Notes: generated by a model not told the origin, from the letters alone. A stretch of 64,000 bases of DNA from Anaeramoeba flamelloides (GCA_027625915.1 JANTQA010000036.1:12421001-12485000), one strand, 5' to 3'. Positions 44,001 through 57,469 are shown, counted from the first letter of the stretch. A program made the numbers and translations.

Positions 44001-45988
44001 CCGTTTTTTTTTTTTTATTTTATAAAACATCATTTTTTTATTTGATTAGATCAAAAATTCTCTTTTCTGATCATTTTTTATGTTAGTGTTCTCAATATGA
44101 AAGATATATAAATGATTGGAAAGAATCAATCAAAACAAATTCAAGCAAAGAAACCAAAAAAGCAATAATAAATGTCATAAATAAAAAATACAGTCTCTTT
44201 AGAATGTCTTTTACCAACAACGATGAGTTTTATAAACCTTCAATTAATTTTTTTAATAGATCTCTTCGAATAAGATCTATATCTAAATCTTAAAATTCCA
44301 TTAATACGTCTCTGTTTTTTTTTTTTTTTTCTTCTTTTATGTTTCTTAATAAACATGAATATTTTCAAGACCTAATAATCTCTTAGCTTCTTTTCAATAA
44401 TAAGAAAAAATGAATTGAATATATAATAAAAAGAAAAAACCCGTTTTTTTTTCATATCTTTATTTTCAAAAAATATATATTTTGAAAAATACAATTTTTC
44501 ATTGAATACTTTGTTATCTTTTATTCATTCTATTTAAAAAAATATATTGTCTTTTTTTTTTTTCTACAGATAAATTCCCAATAATATTTTGAAATTTTTA
44601 ATTTAGTTTTTCAATTCAACCTAATCATTTATAGTTGATACTTTCTTTTAATCCCAGCAAAAAGCGAATCATTCTTTTGGTTGATAAAGTTTTGATTACT
44701 GTTATTTTTGTGTTACTTTTTTTTATTTTTTTAAAATTGTTTAAAAAAAACCCTAACCAATGGAAAAAAAAATTACAGCAGAAAAAAACTTATACACTAA
44801 TCAGGAAAGCTATCTAAACTGCCAAAAAAAAAAAAAAAAGTCCATTTTTTCGTTCATTAAATTAATGTATTCAATTTCGTTCAGTTATTAATTTTGAATA
44901 CAATCAACTTTGTTGGGTTGAATTAAATTATTTTTATCAATGAATTACTTTGGCTTAAAGTTGTTTCATTTGATTTTTTTTACTTTATTTATTTTTTGTA
45001 AAATTAAAGTATTCAAGTTCAAAAGTGAAGTGGAAACATTGTAATCAAATTTTACTTTTAACTTTTAATTTAAAGAATGAAAAAAAAAAAAAAATACAAT
45101 AAATAAACAACCAACAAGCCTTATCATACTATTTAATATCTGTATAAAAATTTTTAAAAAAAAATTATTTTTTAATTTAAATAAATTTGTTGGTTTTTGA
45201 ATAGAAGAGAAAAAAGGATTCAGCTTTTAATCAAATTAATAAGTTGTGCTATTATCTAATTTAAATATATTATATTATAACAATCAATAACAATTTTCTT
45301 AATTGATCAAAAATTAATAATCCTAAAAATTATTTTCTATTTTAAAAAATGATAAAACGATAAAATAAAAAATTAAATAAATAAAAAAAACAAACAAACA
45401 AACAAAAAAATATGAAAATAAAAAAACAAAAAAAATATTAAAATAAAAATACAAATATTAAAACAAAAAAACAAACAAATATTAAAATAAAAAAACAAAC
45501 AAATCAAAAATCAAAAAAATATCAAAAGTCTTGCAATTAAACCAGGCGATTCTAATATCTTTCTTAGCGCCTCTTGCGACGGAACTACAAAACTTTGGGA
45601 TATTAGAGCAGGAAATTGTGAATACACCTTCGAAGGACATCAATCCGATGTTAATACTGTTTCCTTCTTCCCAGATGGAAATTGCTTTGGAACTGGATCT
45701 GATGATGCAACATGTAAACTATTCGATATAAGAGTAGGCGCCGAAGTAAATAATTACACTCACGACGAAATCCTTTGCGGAATCACTTCAATTGATTTCT
45801 CGTTATCCGGTAGATTCTTATTTGCCAGTTATGATAACTTTAATTGTTATATGTGGGATGTTCTTAAGGGCAAAGAAGTGATGGTAATGGAAGGGCACAA
45901 TAATAGAGTTTCCTCTTTAGGAGTTTCTCCAGATGGTTACGCTCTTTGTACTGCCAGTTGGGATAAGGATATTAAAATCTGGGCTTAA
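41031..45988 (+). CDS. Heterotrimeric G-protein beta subunit (WD40), four exons
   Basis: Exons 41031-41306, 41641-41777, 41947-42111 and 45529-45988; phases join exactly to 345 aa, the normal family length (about 340-345). The start ATG at 41031 (AACAAAAATG) gives an N-terminal coiled coil ([20 protein letters not shown]), which in the family binds G-gamma. Seven WD40 blades follow, with near-canonical G-beta signatures: [94 protein letters not shown] and the end WDKDIKIWA. It would act at the membrane with G-alpha and G-gamma. Donors are GTAATT, GTAATT and GTAAGT; the last acceptor (ATCAAAAG) is in pure A-rich sequence. Intron 3 is 3.4 kb and repeat-bearing. Highly conserved, so presumably functional. 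Confidence 0.95.
43240..43930. repeat. Dispersed repeat R2, copy 3
   Basis: Best-preserved member of R2, matching 26960-27530 and 37230-37560. The part from 43840 (TTTTTTAGAGACATTTGAAC through ACTTTCAATAACATCATACTT) also matches about 56940-57010. Confidence 0.5.
43657..43743. repeat. Short fold-back element
   Basis: CATTTCGAGACAAATTTAA (about 43657-43675) pairs with TTAAATTTGTCTTGAAATG (about 43725-43743), with one mismatch in 19 bases. It could be a small hairpin MITE; no target duplication identified. Confidence 0.5.
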
Positions 45989-46949
45989 ATTGCTTATTTC
46001 ATATTTAAATATACTTTAATTTTAAAAATCATTTCTCTAAAATCTTTATTATTATTTTTTTTTATTGTTTGTTTTCTTTATTTTTATGATTTTTAATTTT
46101 TAATTTCTATCAAAAGACTAATAACAGATTAACATAACAAAAATTAATTAATTTTCATAAAATGTTACTTTTTTATTTTTTATTTTTTTTTTTTTTTTTT
46201 TTTTTTTTTTCATTTTTCTCAATTACAAGAATGATCGATTCAGAAAATTCCCGAAATACGAGAAAAGTATATATATTTCATAATAAAGTTGACTTTTTAA
46301 ATTATGTATCAAGAAAAGAATATCAAGAGGTTTATTCTTTATCAAATTTTTGCAAGTTGATATAACATGTGAAAAATTGCAAACTTTCTTAATTTCTTTA
46401 GGAAAATTAAAATTTACATTAAGATTTTTTAATAGTCAGGTATTTCCAAAAAATGGGACATTTTTTTATCAAACATTTAATAAAAAAATCATCTTTGTTA
46501 GTAGAGATATTCGTTAATAGATGATAATAAATTGTGTGAAATATTAATATTGATTGAATCAATGGCGATTTGGTATTTGTTTCCAAAATAGATTCGTTGA
46601 AATATTTCTGAAAAAAGAAAAAAAAAATAACACTTTTTTCGTGAAAAAACAATGTAATTTCACTTTCAACAAATAACTGAAAATATGAACAGGACACAAA
46701 TGATTTTCAAACAATAAAATACATTTATATACTTTCCATTCTATTAAAAATTTGTTGAGATTAATCAGTTTATGAAAATAATTTTTAGATTAAAACAAAA
46801 ATAATAAATAGCAATTTTTAAACCTAAAAAATATCAGATTAATTAAGATTCAATAATTTAATCTCTTTTATTTATGTAAAAACATACCAGCAAACAAATT
46901 GAATTATTACCAAGAATCCCAAAATGATTAGTTTATAATTTTGTATATT

Positions 46950-47500
46950 TAAATACTTTTTTGAAGAATGGGGTTAAAAAATCTTTTTTAAAATTAATTT
47001 GCACCTCTTTTTTTGATATAACATTAATGTATTGAAAAAGAATTACAAATCAAAATTCAATTTTTGAAATAAAAAAATCAAATTTAATCATATATTGTAG
47101 AAACACTAAATTAGAAAAACAAACTAATTGAAATACAAACAATTAATACATATTATAATACTCACAAAAAAAAAGAAATAATTAATAATACAAATAAATA
47201 TTTGGTGTGTTAAATATTTTGAAGAGAACAAAACAAAATAATTATTGTAGATTTTGTATAAATTCTATTTAGATTATCGATTTTTCAAATGGTAAGATAC
47301 AGTAAACTAATGGTATTTGAGTTATCTTATTTTGAAGAACTAATATTTAAATTTATATGAATCAGTTCAAAAAAAAAATAATGATTGCACAAAATAGGTT
47401 ACATAATTCAAAAAATGAAATGAAAATATATAACTAAAAGATGAAAAAATAATTTTCCTATTAAAATAAAAATTAAAATTATTTCCATTTCAATGAAATT
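46950..47500. repeat. Dispersed repeat R4, copy 1
   Basis: Collinear with 60950-61460. Shared blocks include AATACAAATAAATA with GGTGTGTTAAA, a TATTTGAGTT block, an AAAAGATGAAAAAATAATTTTC-like block and AAATTGTATTATT. No ORF. Confidence 0.55.
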
Positions 47501-47529
47501 GTATTATTGTGTTTTGTTTCACTTTTTTC

Positions 47530-48090
47530 TGAGTGCACAATTTCAGATTTTAAATTCTTTTACAGTCAAATTGGTCTAATTTTATAGAAGAAATGAAACA
47601 TATTATATGAGTGCGTTCAGTAATATACTCAAAATAAAATTTTCAATTTTTCACATTAAGTCAAATCTCTAGTTTTTATATTTTAACTTTTTTCTTTTCT
47701 TTTTTTTTTTTTTTTGATCTTTTTATTTATTTTTTTACAACTAAAAATTTGAAAAAAAAAATCCTTTGAGATCCCAAATTAACATAATAAAACTGAAAGA
47801 TTATATTTTAAATTAAAATTCATTCGTCTACAATAAAAAAAATCTTGATTTCAACAATTTTAATTTTACAAAGCAATTGGTAAATTTTGCAACAGAAATT
47901 CCAATAAAAGATCCCAAAAATTTTTTCAACTTTTTTTTTATTTGAAATTTATGCTGTGTTAAGGTAGATATTTTATGAATTTCAACTCTAATCTGAATTT
48001 TATTATTTTCTCTTATTTCTAAACAATCTTAATTTGGTTGGTTCTTAAAAAAAAAACAAATTAAAATTTTCATTTATGGCTGGGTACCAT
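47530..48090 (-). repeat. Dispersed repeat R1, copy C (inverted)
   Basis: Read on the minus strand it follows copy B. The sequence runs TACCCAGCCATAAATGAAAA, GATTGTTTAGAAATAAGAG, AAATTCAGATTAGAGTTGAA, TTTTTGGGATCTTTTATTGG, then an AATTAAAATTGTTGAAATCAAG-like block. It lacks the SINE too. Confidence 0.65.
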
Positions 48091-48345
48091 TTTATAAAAT
48101 AGAGTAAAATTTAGGACACAAATATTACACTTTAAATTATAATATTTATTATACACTAAGTTCTCCTTCAAGTTTTGTAAATTGAAAGTAGAATTAATAG
48201 GAATTAATTATTCTTTGTAGTGAATTTTCTTTTTCATTTCATTGATTTAACTTTTCACTTTAGTAAATCTTCCAAGGAAAAACTGTATTTAGCCATACAA
48301 AACAACATAAAATAAAATGAAATCCTACAGAATAATAACCCGAAA

Positions 48346-48382
<37 letters not shown>

Positions 48383-50509
48383 AAATAAGACCAAGAGACA
48401 AAACATTTTATATTATCATCTTTGAAAATTCAAAAATGAACCACTAAATATATTGCATTAAATTAAATAACAATGCGTAATAGCTAAGAATAATTTTAAT
48501 TTATCAAAATAAATGAAAAGAAATAAATATTAATGAAATAATTATAAACGAAATTAGTTTGAATATTTTTCCATTAATTAATAATTGTGAAATCTATAAT
48601 TTTATGTTCATATCTCTGCATGAAAATTTAAGTCTAAGTGTATTTAGAGTATCAATTTGCACTTCTTCAATTAAAAAAATAAAAAAAAAAAAAACATTAA
48701 AAAATTTTGTTAATACGATTATATACAAATTGTTTTCTTAATTATATGATGACAGATTTTTTAAAAAAATTTAATGAAAAAAAATATAAAAAATCATTAT
48801 CAAAAGAAAAAAATTAAATTGATTTTAAGATTATGTCAAAAATTAAACAAGTTCAAAAAAAAAAAAAAAAATCTGTGAACAAGTTTTTCTTTATCAAATA
48901 TTCTTTAATCTGTGATTTTTATAATTTCCCACTATTTTTGTTATACATAGAATAATATTTGAAAGCAGTAATTAAAAAAAAAAAAATATTATAAAAATTA
49001 ACAAAAAAGTTGAACAAATGAAAAAAAAAAAGATAAGATTCTTATACCTCCATTAGAATATTGACAAGTTGAATATTCTTTTGAAAATTGTGTAATACAA
49101 TGAAAAGGAAAAGTATCTACCCCAGTAAAAATAATAATATAATTCTGGGAATATCATTGAAATATTAATAAAAATTATGATATATTCAGGATTCTTAGAA
49201 GAAAAATACGAATAAAAAACAGAGCATTACCAATCCCAAATAAGTAGAACATACATAACCCTTTTCTTTTTTAGGATTAGCTTAGAATTCCATGCACATT
49301 TTAATTGAAGCATTTATACATATCCTACTTTCTATTTGGCTGATAGCTTAGAAAAAATAATTATATTCATAATTAAAAAGATTTAATGTTTTATGTCATA
49401 TTTTGGTGTAAGATAAATTACAAGATTTAGTTTTTATAAAATTAATGATTATTCTTCTACATTTTTTCCTGATTCAAGAAATATTTTTAATGTTTTTATT
49501 TTTGTGAATATTTCTATTTGAAAATATTTTCACAATGAATTCGTGTAGAATTTATGATTAATTCAAAAAAAAATCAGTTTAACAAATCCAAACTAATACT
49601 ATAATTGTTTCAATTTTATTTTTCTTTACAAATTGCAAGTAAAATCAATAATATTGATCATTAATTTCATGAATTTTTATTTCTAAAAACATTACAGATA
49701 CCGGAAACAATTAATTACCAAAGAAGCCAAGAAGTACCTTTGTAAAAAGAAAAATGTTTTGTTAATGGCTTTTCACATTCAACAATATTTTTTTTTTTTG
49801 ATTTTTTTCAAATCATTTCATTAATTTTTCATTTGTTAAGGGACCAATACTCAAAGATAACAGCAAAATATTTTTAAAATATTTTATTGATGATATTTTC
49901 TCTTTACAAATTGTGTATATGTGAAGTGTCATAAAATTCTGATCGACAAAAAACCCAAAATAGAATATTTTCTTTAATAAGATCAATTTTTTTTTTCAAT
50001 TTATTCTGAAATTGAAAAGCTTCAAATTCATTTAATTTCTCGCATTATTTTTTTTTTCTAACCTGTTTTATTGGCATTTTAATCATTGTTAAACAATAAA
50101 AAATCCTTTTTACATTAAAATAACAAAAATATTAATATAAATTTTTTTTTACTTTTTGAAGATAAATCTCTTCATTATACAAAAAATTAATTTATTAAAC
50201 CAAATTTAAAAATAATTGTATTTTTTTTGAAATGGTAGTTATAATAATTACATTTTTTAAGCCAGTTAAAAATTTTACCAAAAAATTTTGTTTTTATATA
50301 TCAATAAAATTTGATTTTTCAAAATAAAATTTTATTGAAGATATTTGTGAATTTTGTAATTTTATCCTCAAAATTCGAAAATCAAAAATTTTTTTCTGAA
50401 AAAAATAGTTAAATTGTAATAAGGTTTCTAATTGAATAAGATCAAACAATTTGTTAAAAAAGTTCTTAATTTTTTATAATTGTTTTGCAATTTTTATTAA
50501 TTTTTTGAA

Positions 50510-50985
50510 AACAAGAAAACAACTTTTTTTAAAACTTTAAATAATAAAAAAAAAATGTTTGATAGATCTAAATATCATTGATAAACCTATATTAAATTTC
50601 TATCAAATTTAGATTTATTTAATCACCTCTAGCACAATTAATTGTATTTACTGAGATTTGGATTGAAATATTAATAAGAAAAATAATTACCAAATAAAAA
50701 ATTATACTTTCAAAATCAAGACTTTCCAACATAAAATCTAAAAATAATTTCCCTTTTTTCAAGAATTAAAATGTTTGCTAATAAAAAGAATATTTTAGTT
50801 TTTTTCGTTTTATATTAGAAATATAGGAATTTTGGATTTCAAAAAAGAGATTCGAATTAATAACTTGTTTAAATGAAACTAACTCGTCCATTTCATAAAT
50901 CAAAAGACAATTTTAAAAAAAAAAAAGTTCAATTTTTTTAATCTTTTAAAATAATTCCTTTTTTTTTTAAAAAAATACTACTCCC
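50510..50985 (-). repeat. Dispersed repeat R3, copy 2 (inverted)
   Basis: The minus strand matches 1425-1870: AAGGGAGTAGTATTT, TATGAAATGGACGAGTTA, TTGAAATCCAAAATTCCTA, TTAATTCTTGAAAA, AATCTCAGTAAATACAATTA and ATAGGTTTATCAATGATAT occur in the same order. Confidence 0.65.
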
Positions 50986-52685
50986 TTAATTGGGAAATTA
51001 CAGTACAAAAAATTATTTTGTTGCTATTTGAAAAAAAGTGTTGTTAAAAATTTTTACAAAAAAGTGAAATCAAACAATTAAGTGAGCGCTTTAAATAACT
51101 ATCAGGATTCATTTTTTAAAAACGGCTTTACCAAGAGAAATGTGTGTACATATGATCGAAAAAGTTATACTATTGAGAGGTGTTTTATAAGGTACTAGTA
51201 ACTATTATTTATTTTTTTTTCCCAAAGGTAATAGAGTAATTATTTAGATAAGGATCCAATTAAACCTTGATATACAACTTCATTTGTCAACTTTAGAGAA
51301 ATGAATAATCATTTTTAGAAGGATTCATTTTTCCCAATGAAATTTCAGTAGAAATGATTTTAGATCCTTTTTTTTTTGGTTGAATTATTGAGAAAAAAAA
51401 TTTGAAAAAAAAAAATTTGCAAAAAAATTTAATTTTGAAGAAATCTCACTTTTAGTAATTTCAGAGAGTCTTTATGAACAAGTAACGTTGTAACTTTAAT
51501 CTTATTTTAAAAAATACAATAAAAATAAACCCAAATATTATATCCTTGAAGATCTAAAAAAATTGATCATTTATTGTATTCACAAATATTTATTAAATTT
51601 CTTGTAATTTAAAAGACAAGTTAATATCCTTTTTCAAATATTAAGGGTATAAACAAGGAACTGTTTGTATTAAAATCAGTTATTTGATAATATCTATTTT
51701 TTTTTTTTTTTTTAGAAATATGTATTTGAATTGTTTTATTAGTTTGAAAATCTTTAAAAAATTGAGGAATAATTGTAAAGTCTATTTGATACATTTAATA
51801 ATTGGGTTGTTAATGGCTTACTGAAATAATTAAGATTGTACTTATTAATTATTGATTATAAACAATCAAATTAAAAATTATTTCTTTAGATTATAAGTTG
51901 AATTTTCCAGGTTTTAAAAAAGTATTTTGGGAGTATTTTTAATTCAATTGTTTGGTTCTTTTTCTCAGATTTTTTTATTCAATCTAGAGAAAAAATTGAT
52001 TTGTGAACTGTTCTTTGAATCAAAAAATTATATTTTTTACAAGTTTAAAATAATTATTGTATTTTTTTTGAAATTAAGTAGATTTTTTAAACTGGGGTAT
52101 TAGAGAACTTAGTGTTTTTTTTAAAAAGTGTATTTTTGTACACTTCCTTTACAAAAAATAAGATTTCAATCTTCTTTCAAAGAAAATAATTTTTTTTTAA
52201 TAATTCAGAAATATGTTGGATTTTGAACTTTTTCAAGAATGAGAAAAATCGGATCAGACTTTTTAAAAACAATAATTCATTTTTTGAAAATAGTATTAAA
52301 AGTGGGTTTTGTCTTTGTAGTAATCATACTTTTACTTTGTTTTTCAATTTCAAGATGCGGTAAGATTTTTTTTTAATTTATTAGTAAATTTGCTTGAAGA
52401 TTTTTTTTAGTTTACAAGTCCCTTAATTTAATTTTTGTGTGAATAAGGTCAAATTATTTAATCTGCGACCCTCTTTTAGAATTGACTAACGGCTTTTACA
52501 AAATTTAAACTTGTAAATAAACCTTTTGGTGGAAAAACAATGTAAAAATACATAATTTTATTAATTTTATTTTTCTCAAAAAATTTTAGTGTTACTAAAA
52601 TTTGACTCCATTTTTACAATTTCTTAATTTTAAATTTGGGAATTGTTAAAAATATACCGAATCGGATTGGGGTGATTTGAAAAAA

Positions 52686-53414
52686 TTAACAACACCCATT
52701 TTTTGTTTCAATTTTTTGTTCTTCATTTAACCTTTTTGTTTTCTTTTTTTTTAATTTTTTTTTTTTAGCCTCCAACAATTTTAAAAAGTAATCCCCAATC
52801 TGCTCCCAAAGATCACCAACCCCATCCCCCGTTTTTGATGAAAGCTCTAGCCAAAACGAGCCATGTTTTTTTGCAGCTTCCATCGCTTCTTCTTTTGTAA
52901 CTTTGCGATCAGATGTTTTTTTAATCAGATCCGATTTTGTTCCCACGAGGAAGGAAAAGCAATCAGGATCAGCAAACTCGAGCTTTGTGTAAAATTTGTT
53001 AATTTCTTCAAAAGAGTCAACTGAAGTTTGATCATAAAGTATTAGCGCACACCCTGCGTCCCTCGTGTAAAAGGTTGAAAGGCTATCAAACCTTTCTTGT
53101 CCTGCTGTGTCCCATATTGCAAATTCAAAATGCGATCCTTCTTGAGATATATATTCTTTTTCTGATTAGTTATTTTGGAAAACCACCAAACAGTTTAATT
53201 GTATTCGTCGGATTTTTTCGTTGGAACAAGAAAGCTTGCCAATGAAAAACAACAAGTAAAAAGTAAAAAAAATTATGAATTAGTTCTTACTTAAAAATCC
53301 GCAGCCTATAGTTGTAGTTTCTCTTTCATTAAATGAACCATAAACTAACTTATTAACCAGACACGTTTTTCCAACACCAGATCTTCCTAAGAGTACAATT
53401 TTTAAATGTGCCAT
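52686..53414 (-). CDS. Rab-family small GTPase, two exons, 199 aa
   Basis: Exon 1 53414-53291, intron 53290-53162 (129 nt; donor GTAAGA, acceptor CTAATCAG), exon 2 53161-52686. P-loop GRSGVGKT (10-17), switch I ETTTIG with Thr35, WDTAGQERF (58-66), GTKSDL (Thr for the usual Asn of NKxD, as also seen in Rac-type GTPases) and an ELSSKTG box (SAK equivalent). The basic tail ends in NGCC, a double-cysteine geranylgeranylation signal typical of Rabs. The product should cycle between GDP and GTP on endomembranes in vesicle traffic. Subfamily cannot be set by eye. The start ATG is the only one in frame before the P-loop. Confidence 0.95.
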
Positions 53415-55314
53415 CTGTATTGGATAAAATTTTGTGATTGTCTTGAAATGTACAAAAAATGAATAAAAACCTTCGTTTTTGGATCTTCATTCTTCAGCCT
53501 GATTTGAAGATTCAAGAAGAAAAAGTAACAGTTACCTTAGTGTGGTATGTGGATAATATAACTTTATTGAATTCAATTCATATTATAAACTCGAAAAGCA
53601 ATCCAGAATAATGTTCAATTGTTCTTATAAAATAATCGTCGAAGTGTCGAGTTCTTACTTTAAAAAAATCATTTGTTGAGAAATCGAAGAAAGCATTTAC
53701 AGCGTATATTTAAGAAGTACCTAATACCAATTAAAAACGAATCAACATGACGTACAATCGATTTCCAAAAATCAACAACCAAAAAAGAGGATATTTTTAG
53801 AAAAAATCGTAAAAGATCTAAACTCAATTTCCAGTTTGAATGATGTTAATATACAATTTTGAAAATAATAGGGTTAGTTTCGAATAGTTATTCTTTGGCA
53901 GTTTTTGAGATCTATAAGATTTTTTCATTTTTTTCAGATTTTTCAAACGAGTTAATATATTAATCAATGAATGTTACAAAATACTTACTTTGTCACATAG
54001 TGTAGGTTACAAATTAATCCTAAATTAGATTAAATCTAATTTAATTGATTTTGTCCTTAAAGAAAACAATTGGTTTTAAATTGAAGAAATTTATCCTCTC
54101 TAGGTATATAAAAAGAGAAAAAAAGATTAAATTTTTTTTTTCTTTCAAAAAATATTTAGAATTGAGAATAACTTGGAAACTTTTTTTCAAAGTATTTTTT
54201 GCCTAGGAAATCCTTAAGATAATAAAATTGTTTTCTGTTATTTAGGTGTAGTCAATCAAAAGAAAGGCAATTCCACAATATAATTTTAAGTTTCAAGTCA
54301 CTCCTTGAGTATGGAGCCAATACACAATAAGTTGCAATACAGGTAAGGTATTTTGTTAATGAATACAACTCTTATCTGAAGTTTTTTATTTCTCTAATTT
54401 TGAAATATTCTTGTTTTTATTGTTGCTTAAAGCAAAATGTATTTTTATTTTTGTCTGGTATCCTTTGGGTGAAATGTGGTTTCTTAATAACTGATCTAAA
54501 TCAAAAACCCAATTGATCAAACTCATTCTTTGATTTATTTTCAAGGGTTAGATAAGTGAACTTTTAATTCAAACAAAAAAATCAAAAAACAAAAAATATT
54601 CACCAAAAACCCTCATTTTTTAAAAAAAAATAATTGATTTTAATCTTTGGATAAAAGATAATCTGAATTTTTGTCCAATATAAACAAGTATTATATATCT
54701 AGTCTTTACTCAGAATTTATTTGGAAACAATGCTCTTCATAAAAAAATAACCAAAAACAAATAAAACTTGTGTGATTATCATCTATCGTATAAAAGCCTA
54801 AAATGAAAGTATGTTCAAATTGAAGTTCAGTAATATTATTGATCTTTAGTTCAAAGGTTTATAACGGTTCTATTTATAAAAATTATACCCAAAGTTGATT
54901 ATATTAGCGAAAAATTTCATTGTTTTCTAAAAAAATATATAGTATGATTTCCATACAATTACAAAAATAAAAAATTATGGAATAATTAAAAAAAGCAGAT
55001 AATTCTAACAAAAATCATTAAAAGTTAAAAGTTTTCATAATGGATATCCAAAATTTTCCTATTTGTTTAAAATTAAATAATTACCAAATCAATTATTTGA
55101 AAAAATTAATTTTGACATCAGGATTATGTACTGGAAGAATAACTATCTTCATGGAAAAGTATTAAAATTAATTGTCTTTAGATTTTTACAAAGAAAATTA
55201 ATAAATAAATCTTGATATTGGAATACATTGAAATTACTTTTGTCCAGATAATCTGAGACAAAAAGTTTAATTGGGATTCTAAAATTTACAAGCTTGTTTC
55301 TTTTTTTTAAAAAG

Positions 55315-55660
55315 AATGATACATTAACCAATCAAAGGAACCAGCAATAAACCTAAAGTAAATATCGTCTTGATTTTCACAAAGTTCTATTATATAAAAA
55401 AGAAATTCGAAAAAATGAAAGTTCAAATAGGAAAATTATTCTCAAAAAATGGATTTTATTTGATTTGAGAAATTATTGAAACAGAAAAACTAACAAAAAA
55501 TGAGAAAATTATGAAAAATTTAGAACAATTTTAATGGCTAATTTAATATTTATTGAAAAAATCAAAGAATTTAATTTCAAAACTGATTTGAACTTAGGTA
55601 TACTATTGAGTAGTAAAATTATATTTTACATTGAAACAAGAAGAAAAAAAATGACAGATT
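55315..55660. repeat. Dispersed repeat R5, copy 2
   Basis: Starts AACCAATCAAAGGAACCAGC and runs through GGTATACTATTGAGTAGTAA to TACATTGAAACAAGAAGAAA, in parallel with 59810-60180 (AACTGATCAAAGAAACCAAC, GGTATTCTATTGGATAGCGA, AACATTGGAATAAGAAGAGA). Confidence 0.6.
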
Positions 55661-57296
55661 ATTTTATGAAACAAAGATTATTTTCTTTGGGAAAGGCTAA
55701 ATTATGATCACTAAATAAAGTTGAAAGATATTATGTTATTATCATTTTCCTTTTATTAAATAGAGACACAAATTACAACCAAACTTCTTTGGAAATCTCT
55801 ATTTATCAAAGAAAATTAAGTTAAAAAAATTGAAAATTTGATCCTTTTTTCATTTTATTTCCATTTTTACACCTGACTGAATTTTCTAAAGAGTAGGAGG
55901 ATAGTTTTACACTTTAAAAAGACCAAGTGGTTACTTACTAATATAGATCTACCAAACCACAAAAGTATTTGGAAATTGAAAATAAAAACAAAAAAGTAAA
56001 GAAAAAAAATATCCAAGTTTTAAAACAAATAATATCAAAAAGAAATCAGAAATTTCAACAATTTAACAATAATCCACTAAATGTACCATTTTTGATTAAT
56101 AATCAAATTTAATTCAATTTAATTCGACCAAAAGTATCTATGTTGGAATTTTTGGTGTTCTTAAAACAAGATAGACTTGGTTTTTTATGATTTTTTACTT
56201 ATTGGTCGTTTTAAACTCTTTTGAAATCTCTTACTTTTTTTTTTTTTTCTTTTTTTCGTTTTTTTGTCTAAATAAAATAATTTTTGAGGCTTTTTAACTT
56301 TAAAGAAAATTTGGAGATGTCTTTTTATGAATAATTGTGAAATCTATGATTTTATCCTTAAATTCTCTTTGCTTAAATTTTAGTTAAAGATCATTTGGAA
56401 TGGAATTTACAGTTCTTGAATAAAAATATTTTTTTTCTTAATTTTATTTTTTGCAAATTTAATCAGAATCTTCAAATTTATATTTTATTTGAAAAGGTTT
56501 ACTAATCAAATTCCACTTACTTTACACTGAATTTAAAAGTTTATTAGAGTTTAGGGTAGGTGTATTTCGAGGCTTGAAAATAAAGTGGAAGTAATTTTGG
56601 ATATTAAAAAAAAAAAAATCTATTTTTAATTTATTTTCTTTGTACGAAAAATTTCGAAAAAGGTTTTCGAAAATTGATTCAATCCTCACTTTTCTCTTCA
56701 AACTCTCCCGAATAACCTAAAAATTGCCAGATTATGACTTTGCTTTTATTGGTTGTTCTTTAAATCATTTTTTCTATTTATGAAATCAAATTCCAATTCA
56801 TATAAGTTACAAATTTGGAATACATTAGAATTGGTGAAGAAATTAATTAACAAAAATTCCAAAAAATTGTAATTTTTAAATTGCGATCTTTCTTAAAAAA
56901 AATCACTAATTTATTGTTAATTAATATTTTTATTAATTGTTTTTTTAGAGTCACTTAAAGAGTGGTACCACTAATATTATTTACTTTCAATCATAACATA
57001 CTTTACTTTCCGATTTCGAACAAAAAAATAATCAAATTTTTTTTACCAATTTTTGGTTTGGAAAAACATAATTTGATCAGAAAACGAGAGTTATTGTCTT
57101 AAATAGTTTTTAGTTTTCTAACCTTCACAAAATATCAATATATTTTAAGTATAGATCAAAATAAAATATAAATCTTGAATATGTTCGAAAAAATATAAAA
57201 AATTTTTATTAACTTGAATTCAGATAAATTTGGAATATTTTCTAAAAATATATAAAAAATTTGCAAAATTTTCTCAAATAAATCAAAAATTTTTAA

Positions 57297-57469
57297 AGGA
57301 CTAATATATATTAATTTTTTTTATCTATATTTAATAGAGATTGAGAAAATTTTTTGCAAATAGCTTAGATTTGAAAAACCCTATTTGTTTACAACATTAA
57401 GCTTATTTCTAGATAAGGAATCCTTATCTAGAAATTGGTCAAAAAAAAAAAATAATAGAGACTAGTCAC
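57297..57469. mobile_element. 173-bp MITE flanked by TTAA (family M1, copy 2, inverted)
   Basis: TTAA at 57293-57296 and 57470-57473. The right end read inward is GTGACTAGTCTCTATTA and the left is AGGACTAATATATATTA. The interior is the reverse complement of the copy at 9464-9633. It includes a palindrome at 57405-57435 with 15-base perfect arms (ATTTCTAGATAAGGA) around a single base. Confidence 0.8.

Larger units (their letters stand above)
42112..45528 (+). other. Intron 3 of the G-beta gene (3.4 kb)
   Basis: Contains R2 copy 3 (43240-43930), a short fold-back (43657-43743) and, at its 3' end (45360-45520), tandem-like A-rich units with AAACAAACAAATATTAAAAT directly before the acceptor. No gene seen in it. 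Confidence 0.75.
45989..52685. other. Long gene-poor region between G-beta and Rab
   Basis: Holds R4 copy 1 (46950-47500), R1 copy C (47530-48090, inverted), an A-run of about 31 (48350-48380) and R3 copy 2 (50510-50985, inverted). The rest is AT-rich sequence without a supported gene. A weak coding-like patch at 46230-46520 is open in shifting frames on both strands and was not called. Confidence 0.6.

Noticed and set aside
46230-46520. Coding-like patch (RMIDSENSRNTRKVYIF..., then GKLKFTLRFFNSQVFPKNGT... in another frame)
   Set aside because: Splice phases between the two frames do not fit any visible donor/acceptor pair, the minus strand is open over the same bases, and I recognise no family. 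Left as AT-rich chance or a dead remnant.
49838-50990. TTAAGGGA ... TCCCTTAA as a 1.15-kb TTAA-type element
   Set aside because: Apart from AAGGGA the two ends do not match each other or the M1 family, and the right end is inside repeat R3 whose other copy lacks the TTAA context.
54311-54342. Start ATG with MEPIHNKLQY followed by a strong AG|GTAAGG donor
   Set aside because: No partner exon in any frame within the next kilobases could be recognised; a ten-residue exon alone is not support for a gene.
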